Shown here one piece after another: positions 60,576 through 64,000 of a DNA stretch of 64,000 bases. This DNA comes from Chitinophagaceae bacterium. Lineage in GTDB: Bacteria > Bacteroidota > Bacteroidia > Chitinophagales > Chitinophagaceae. Positions within the stretch are counted from its first letter, which is position 1. Each line of letters starts with the position of its first letter. Position numbers and translations under genes: made by a program. The DNA is taken from assembly GCA_947381435.1 (NCBI GenBank), contig CANCVE010000007.1:21826-85825 (forward strand), given 5' to 3'. The notes under the pieces are model-generated. The model was not told where the DNA came from and made no database searches. It saw only the letters and a list, made by a program, of their open reading frames with translations.

Positions 60576-60997
60576 TGAAAAGTGGTTCGGATATATTAAA
60601 AGAGATTTTAGAATTTACTGGTGAGTCTAAAAATTCACTGGCTAAATCTATTAAATTGAAGCGAAGCCAAAATTTATATGACATAGAAAGTGGCAAAGTA
60701 AAAAATATATCTCTTGAACTTTCGGAGAAAATTGTTTTAGCTTACCCTAATATTCGTAGGGAATATTTACTTACTGGTATTGGAGAAATGCTTAAAAATG
60801 AAATTACTAATGCAAACAATAAAGACTTATCATTTCCCATCGAATTAACACCAGCAGATAGAGCTATGATATTAACCAACAGAGATTGGTTAATTAGGGT
60901 TGTTTCTGAGGTGTTTCAGATGCCGATTGATAAGGCAAAGGCACTTCTCGATCAAGATACAATTTCAAAACATGATGAGATTGTAAAACAGCCTTAG
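60575..60997 (+). CDS. CI-like HTH repressor
   Basis: The 140 residues begin with an XRE-type helix-turn-helix: ESKNSLAKSIKLKRSQNLYD and IESGKVKNISLELSEKIV, then YLLTGIGEML. No peptidase (LexA-like) or long dimerisation domain follows, so induction by RecA-driven self-cleavage is not expected. It is the best candidate for the lysogeny repressor acting at O1-O3. Confidence 0.75.
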   Translation: MKSGSDILKEILEFTGESKNSLAKSIKLKRSQNLYDIESGKVKNISLELSEKIVLAYPNIRREYLLTGIGEMLKNEITNANNKDLSFPIELTPADRAMILTNRDWLIRVVSEVFQMPIDKAKALLDQDTISKHDEIVKQP

Positions 60998-61126
60998 GAA
61001 TTTTCTTTTTGTGTTTCTTAGATTTAGACATAAAGGAATTATTTAGAGTTCAAAGGAAATATAAATACTAACAAGTTTAGCAAACAGTGCTAAAAATATT
61101 TATCAACAATTAAATAAACAAACAAA

Positions 61127-61669
61127 ATGAAAAGGTTTACGCAAATGTCCTTAGGAGTTCTCAGCATGTTTTACATTTTCAGTTGTACTACTACTAAAAT
61201 CATTCCGCTCAAGGGTAATTATTTACATAATCAAATTGAGTTTAAAACCGAAGTGACATACGATGAAGTATGGACAAAAACTATTGAGATTTTTGCAAAA
61301 GAAGGCATTGGTGTAAAACTAATTGACAAATTAAGTGGATTAATCATTGCTGAATCTAGTTCCATAATACTTACAACTGAAGGCAAAGATGGCAAGCCAA
61401 TAAATACTAAAGCTTATGGAATTGCGCCTTTAGTATATTATTCCGGTACCAATAAATTCTATCACTCCAAAAATGGGATTATGCAATGGAATGTATTTGT
61501 AAAAAAGGCTCAAGGTAATTCGACGGTTGTTATGATAAATCTGGTAGATATTACAACGAATGGAACATATGAAACGAAAGGCCATTATCTACCAACAGCA
61601 ATTGGTAAAATGAAAGCTTATTCATTAGGGGTTTTCGAAAATGAATTATTAAATAGAATTAAACAGTAA
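61127..61669 (+). CDS. Predicted lipoprotein, possible lysogenic conversion gene
   Basis: The 180-residue protein has a lipoprotein signal, MKRFTQMSLGVLSMFYIFSC, with the cysteine at 20. The mature part is a single alpha/beta domain (VTYDEVWTKTIEIFAKEGIG). It is on the lysogeny strand, 130 bases downstream of the repressor with its own AT-rich leader, so it may be made in lysogens, for example for superinfection exclusion. Its function is not known. Confidence 0.65.
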   Translation: MKRFTQMSLGVLSMFYIFSCTTTKIIPLKGNYLHNQIEFKTEVTYDEVWTKTIEIFAKEGIGVKLIDKLSGLIIAESSSIILTTEGKDGKPINTKAYGIAPLVYYSGTNKFYHSKNGIMQWNVFVKKAQGNSTVVMINLVDITTNGTYETKGHYLPTAIGKMKAYSLGVFENELLNRIKQ

Positions 61670-61707
61670 AACAGAAGTGGCAATAAATACAATAAACACA
61701 AAGTTGT

Positions 61708-62037
61708 ATGATACACTTCGGGAAGAATAAAACCCCCAAACTTATGCCGATAAAAAATGATGAGTTAAAGATTTACTACGAGTTGCCAGAAGAAGGCGAA
61801 GAGCCTGAAAACCCTAGATTAATGATATTGCTATATGAGAATTTCAAGTATAGAATGATGTGGCAGCTTAGATCTATTGAAACTATCATAAAAAAAGAAG
61901 GAGGTGTGATTTTTATAGATAGAAATGAAAATGGGCCTGAGTTGCGTTTCGAAGGCTTTAGCGATAAACTTGTAATAGTCATGAAAGGACTTTTAAGCTT
62001 AATGCCAAAGAAAGAAATAATGGATAATGAGTACTAA
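61708..62037 (+). CDS. Hypothetical protein of control region
   Basis: This is a 109-residue protein with an acidic first half (ELPEEGEEPENPRLMILLYE) and a beta-rich end (KEGGVIFIDRNENGPELRFE). It overlaps the next gene by 11 bases. No family recognised. Confidence 0.55.
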   Translation: MIHFGKNKTPKLMPIKNDELKIYYELPEEGEEPENPRLMILLYENFKYRMMWQLRSIETIIKKEGGVIFIDRNENGPELRFEGFSDKLVIVMKGLLSLMPKKEIMDNEY

Positions 62038-62296
62038 CCCCCTTCCCATATATGACAAGAGAATGCTGGAGCTTATTGATTTACTGATTAGTTTAAGAAC
62101 AATAAAATCTAAGCAGGATTTTTATAATGTTATTGGAATAGCTAAACAGCAGGGGAATAGTATAAAGAATGGAATAGGGAGTTTTAAATCTGAGCATATT
62201 CTAAAAGCTTGCATTGAATTCAATGCGAATCCAGGATGGATATTTGGCTTTGAAAACACTGTTTTCAGGATAAAATCAGGTAATAAATCTGGTTAA
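62027..62296 (+). CDS. HTH-like small protein near attR
   Basis: The 89 residues (LISLRTIKSKQDFYNVIGIA then GSFKSEHILKACIEFNANPG) look like the N-terminal domain of phage repressors of the CI/C2 kind, with WIFGFENTVF in the LLTG position. It may be a regulator or an excisionase-like directionality factor, since it is the last gene before attR. Confidence 0.55.
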   Translation: MSTNPLPIYDKRMLELIDLLISLRTIKSKQDFYNVIGIAKQQGNSIKNGIGSFKSEHILKACIEFNANPGWIFGFENTVFRIKSGNKSG

Positions 62297-62303
62297 TGAT
62301 TTC

Positions 62304-62320
62304 GTTAATAACGTTAATAA
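62304..62320. promoter_or_regulatory. Candidate integrase arm-type sites, right
   Basis: Two copies of GTTAATAA lie at 62304-62311 and 62313-62320, about 95 bp from the attR core, mirroring the pair at 11171-11190. A related GTTAATGA precedes at 62292. This arrangement fits arm sites of attP. Confidence 0.4.
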
Positions 62321-62414
62321 GAAATGACATTTCGGACACGTTTTGATATAAAATAGATTTTTTAAATACGCTACAGGCTTGAGTTTTAGCTTACAAAATG
62401 GCAGAGTTACAGCC

Positions 62415-62462
62415 TTCATAACCCGAAGGTCGGCAGTTCAAGTCTGCTCCTCGCTACAAGAT
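62415..62462 (+). repeat. attR core (48 bp)
   Basis: This is the right copy of the 48-bp direct repeat: the tRNA-Met 3' half that belonged to the host. The preceding bases (AGCC) do not match the tRNA, so no functional tRNA remains here. Confidence 0.95.
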
Positions 62463-62466
62463 TACA

Positions 62467-62498
62467 ACGACACTGATTATTCAGTGTCGTTTTTTTTT
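62467..62498 (+). terminator. Original host tRNA-Met terminator
   Basis: CGACACTGA / TCAGTGTCG (9 bp, TTAT loop) is followed by nine T. It lies five bases after attR and was the terminator of the tRNA-Met gene before the phage integrated. Confidence 0.85.
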
Positions 62499-62603
62499 AG
62501 GAAATATATTCGGTATATAGTATAAATATTATTAATTAAGGCATTAAAACTTCCTTATCTTGCCGCTGTGATCTTTTTATTATTTAATCAAACAATTTAT
62601 TTT

Positions 62604-63782
62604 ATGAAAAAATTCTTTACTTTACTATTTATTGCTTCTACTGCAACATTTGTGATTGCAAATGCCAACTCAACAAAAGACATTCACCGCCCCAAAAGTA
62701 CAAGGATCAATCATTCAAATGCCTTCATACACCATAAGGGAGGAGGAAGTGCTTCGAATGATATCTATGTTGCATTAGCTGCCAAGATTCCTGCTGATTC
62801 TCCCTTTGCACCAATTGCTGGATCTAGTGTTCACATTGCTTTTGACAGTAGTTTTGATAGTAATGTTTATGGACCAGAAGATGCCCAAGACTTTAATTCA
62901 GGATTTGGAGGATTTGGAGGAGCGGGTAATAACGCCTTTGCTATTCCTCAGGGTAGTTTATTTTTATCAATAGAAGGACGTCAATTACCAACTGTTAACG
63001 ATACTATATCTTTTACATTTCAAAACCCTACTGTTTCAAATTATCAGCTTCAAATTGATGCCTCATCATTTAAAGCAAATGGCTTAAATGCTTATTTATA
63101 TGATAATTTTTTGAAAAAGAGTACTTTGTTACCAGATACACTATCGCGTTATAACTTCTCTGTTGATGCTTTTAATAATGCAACTTTTATGAATAGGTTT
63201 AGTATTGTTTTCAAAACTTCTGCTCTATCTATCAATAGTATTTCTTTAAGTAGTATCCTAAACGAAAATGCAGTTACTTTAAACTGGAAAACAGTTGGAG
63301 AAAGTAATCTTGCCAGCTATATTATACAAAAATCAGTTGACGGTGTTAGATACACCTCTTTAGGTACTATTGCCGCTAAAAATGTTTTTGCAGCCACCTA
63401 TAGTTTTGTAGATGCAAACGTTTCGGTGGGTAATTCTTATTATCGCATTAAGACAACTGACAAAAACGGAAGAGTATCATACAGTACAATATCTTCTATT
63501 ACTAAGGGAGATTTAGGAATTGGCTTTGGCGTATATCCAAATCCAATTAAGAATAAAATTGTCAATGTTAAGTTTAGTCAAATAGTAAAAGGAAACTTTA
63601 TAGTTCGAATTTATACTAGTTTGGGCAAGCTAGTTTCTACCAAATCAATTCAACACAATGGTGGAACTGCAACTTACAGCACACCTATTGATGCTGCAAT
63701 TAAGAGTGGATTGTATAAGTTAACACTATATACAACTGGGAGCAACGCCGTTTACACAACTAATATTCTGGTTAATAACTAA
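62604..63782 (+). CDS. Secreted protein with type IX secretion sorting domain
   Basis: The start is taken at 62604 (MKKFFTLLFIASTATFVIAN), which begins a clear signal peptide; an in-frame GTG at 62568 is less likely. The mature 370 residues include a beta-rich domain and a fibronectin-like part (ITLNWKTVGESNLASYIIQK is the usual type; here VTLNWKTVGESNLASYIIQK). The last 80 residues are a Por secretion tail (FGVYPNPIKNK...GLYKLTLYTTG). The protein should be secreted and attached by the T9SS. It is host DNA. Confidence 0.85.
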   Translation: MKKFFTLLFIASTATFVIANANSTKDIHRPKSTRINHSNAFIHHKGGGSASNDIYVALAAKIPADSPFAPIAGSSVHIAFDSSFDSNVYGPEDAQDFNSGFGGFGGAGNNAFAIPQGSLFLSIEGRQLPTVNDTISFTFQNPTVSNYQLQIDASSFKANGLNAYLYDNFLKKSTLLPDTLSRYNFSVDAFNNATFMNRFSIVFKTSALSINSISLSSILNENAVTLNWKTVGESNLASYIIQKSVDGVRYTSLGTIAAKNVFAATYSFVDANVSVGNSYYRIKTTDKNGRVSYSTISSITKGDLGIGFGVYPNPIKNKIVNVKFSQIVKGNFIVRIYTSLGKLVSTKSIQHNGGTATYSTPIDAAIKSGLYKLTLYTTGSNAVYTTNILVNN

Positions 63783-63803
63783 TTATTAAAATTCTAAACT
63801 TAA

Positions 63804-63835
63804 AAAGGCAGCTCAAAACATTGGGCTGCTTTTTT
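63804..63835 (+). terminator. Terminator after the T9SS protein gene
   Basis: AAAGGCAGCTC / GGGCTGCTTTT form an 11-bp stem with two G-T pairs and an 8-base loop, followed by TTTTAAT. It lies 21 bases after the stop codon. Confidence 0.8.
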
Positions 63836-63862
63836 AATATCAGAGAATTTTATTAATAGAGT

Positions 63863-64000
63863 TTATGTCAGTTTAATTACAGGGTAATTAAACGGCTTTC
63901 TTTCCACCCTAAAGTTATGCAAGGCGGCACAAATGGCAAATATCTTGTACGGATATTTGTTTTTTCTTAACCTGCATTCATCCTTTACAATTCTGTACCT
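63863..64000 (-). CDS. Transposase C-terminus (DDE, IS5-like), cut by window edge
   Basis: The minus-strand frame open from base 64000 reads RYRIVKDECRLRKNKYPYKI and FAICAALHNFRVERKPF before TAA. The pattern RIVKDE...C(A)ALHNFR is the C-terminal end of IS5/DDE_Tnp_4-type transposases. The remainder of the element lies beyond the window, so its integrity is unknown. Confidence 0.7.
   Translation of the reverse strand, partial: RYRIVKDECRLRKNKYPYKIFAICAALHNFRVERKPFNYPVIKLT

Larger units (their letters stand above)
11054..62462. mobile_element. Complete-looking temperate siphovirus-like prophage, about 51.4 kb
   Basis: The element is bounded by a perfect 48-bp direct repeat (11054-11101 and 62415-62462) that starts in the tRNA-Met anticodon loop and runs past the tRNA end. 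It contains a tyrosine integrase next to attL, a repressor/control region near attR, replication genes, small and large terminase, portal, protease, major capsid, a tail tube candidate, a 1301-residue tape measure and a lysis cassette. There is no tail sheath or contractile baseplate set, which points to a siphovirus. No core gene is interrupted; the only clear relic is at 43310-43483. Confidence 0.93.

Overview
The window comes from a Bacteroidota chromosome, probably a Chitinophagales-type environmental bacterium. This rests on AT-rich DNA, a BatD homologue, a secreted protein with a type IX (Por) sorting tail, A-rich leaders instead of strong Shine-Dalgarno sites, and TAnnTTTG-like promoter boxes. 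Nothing in the sequence fixes genus or species.

Host flank 1-11101: the 3' part of batD, a UvrD-like helicase with a C-terminal DNA-binding domain, a GH1 beta-glucosidase (minus), dnaE, radC (minus), prs and a tRNA-Met. The two longer gaps hold a 21-bp tandem array and a 94-bp palindromic element (1273-1928), and a hairpin before dnaE (5092-5489).

Prophage 11054-62462 (about 51.4 kb): a temperate, siphovirus-like phage integrated into the 3' half of the tRNA-Met gene. A perfect 48-bp direct repeat marks attL and attR. The tyrosine integrase lies next to attL. Nearly everything from 59.6 kb down to 12.4 kb is on the minus strand. In transcription order it carries: small early genes, an initiator-type tRNA and a GC-richer structured RNA region; an SbcC-like ATPase, an SSB-like protein, an MBL-fold protein, a SNF2 helicase, a ParB-like protein, an HNH protein, a replication initiator and a DnaC-like loader; a tightly coupled PAPS-reductase-like/nuclease/methyltransferase cluster; ASCH, DUF3560 and amidoligase genes; a ParB-methyltransferase fusion; small and large terminase, portal, a DUF2829 (Tad2-like) gene, protease and capsid; tail genes with a 1301-residue tape measure; then holin-like, spanin-like, endolysin and secreted nuclease genes. 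A HicAB pair lies between the late operon and the integrase. The control region (59.6-62.3 kb) has two HTH regulators, palindromic operators, a lipoprotein and other candidate lysogenic-conversion genes.

Host flank 62463-64000: the displaced terminator of the host tRNA, a T9SS-secreted protein and the C-terminal end of a DDE transposase cut by the window edge.

The most unusual items are the roughly 600-nt hairpin-rich RNA region with a tRNA-like acceptor/T-arm directly downstream of a phage initiator tRNA (57.8-58.5 kb), a 17-bp palindromic element repeated before three late transcription units, the PAPS/nuclease/methyltransferase cluster beside the relic of a second PAPS-family gene, a likely one-piece spanin, and three Sec-signal proteins inside the virion module.
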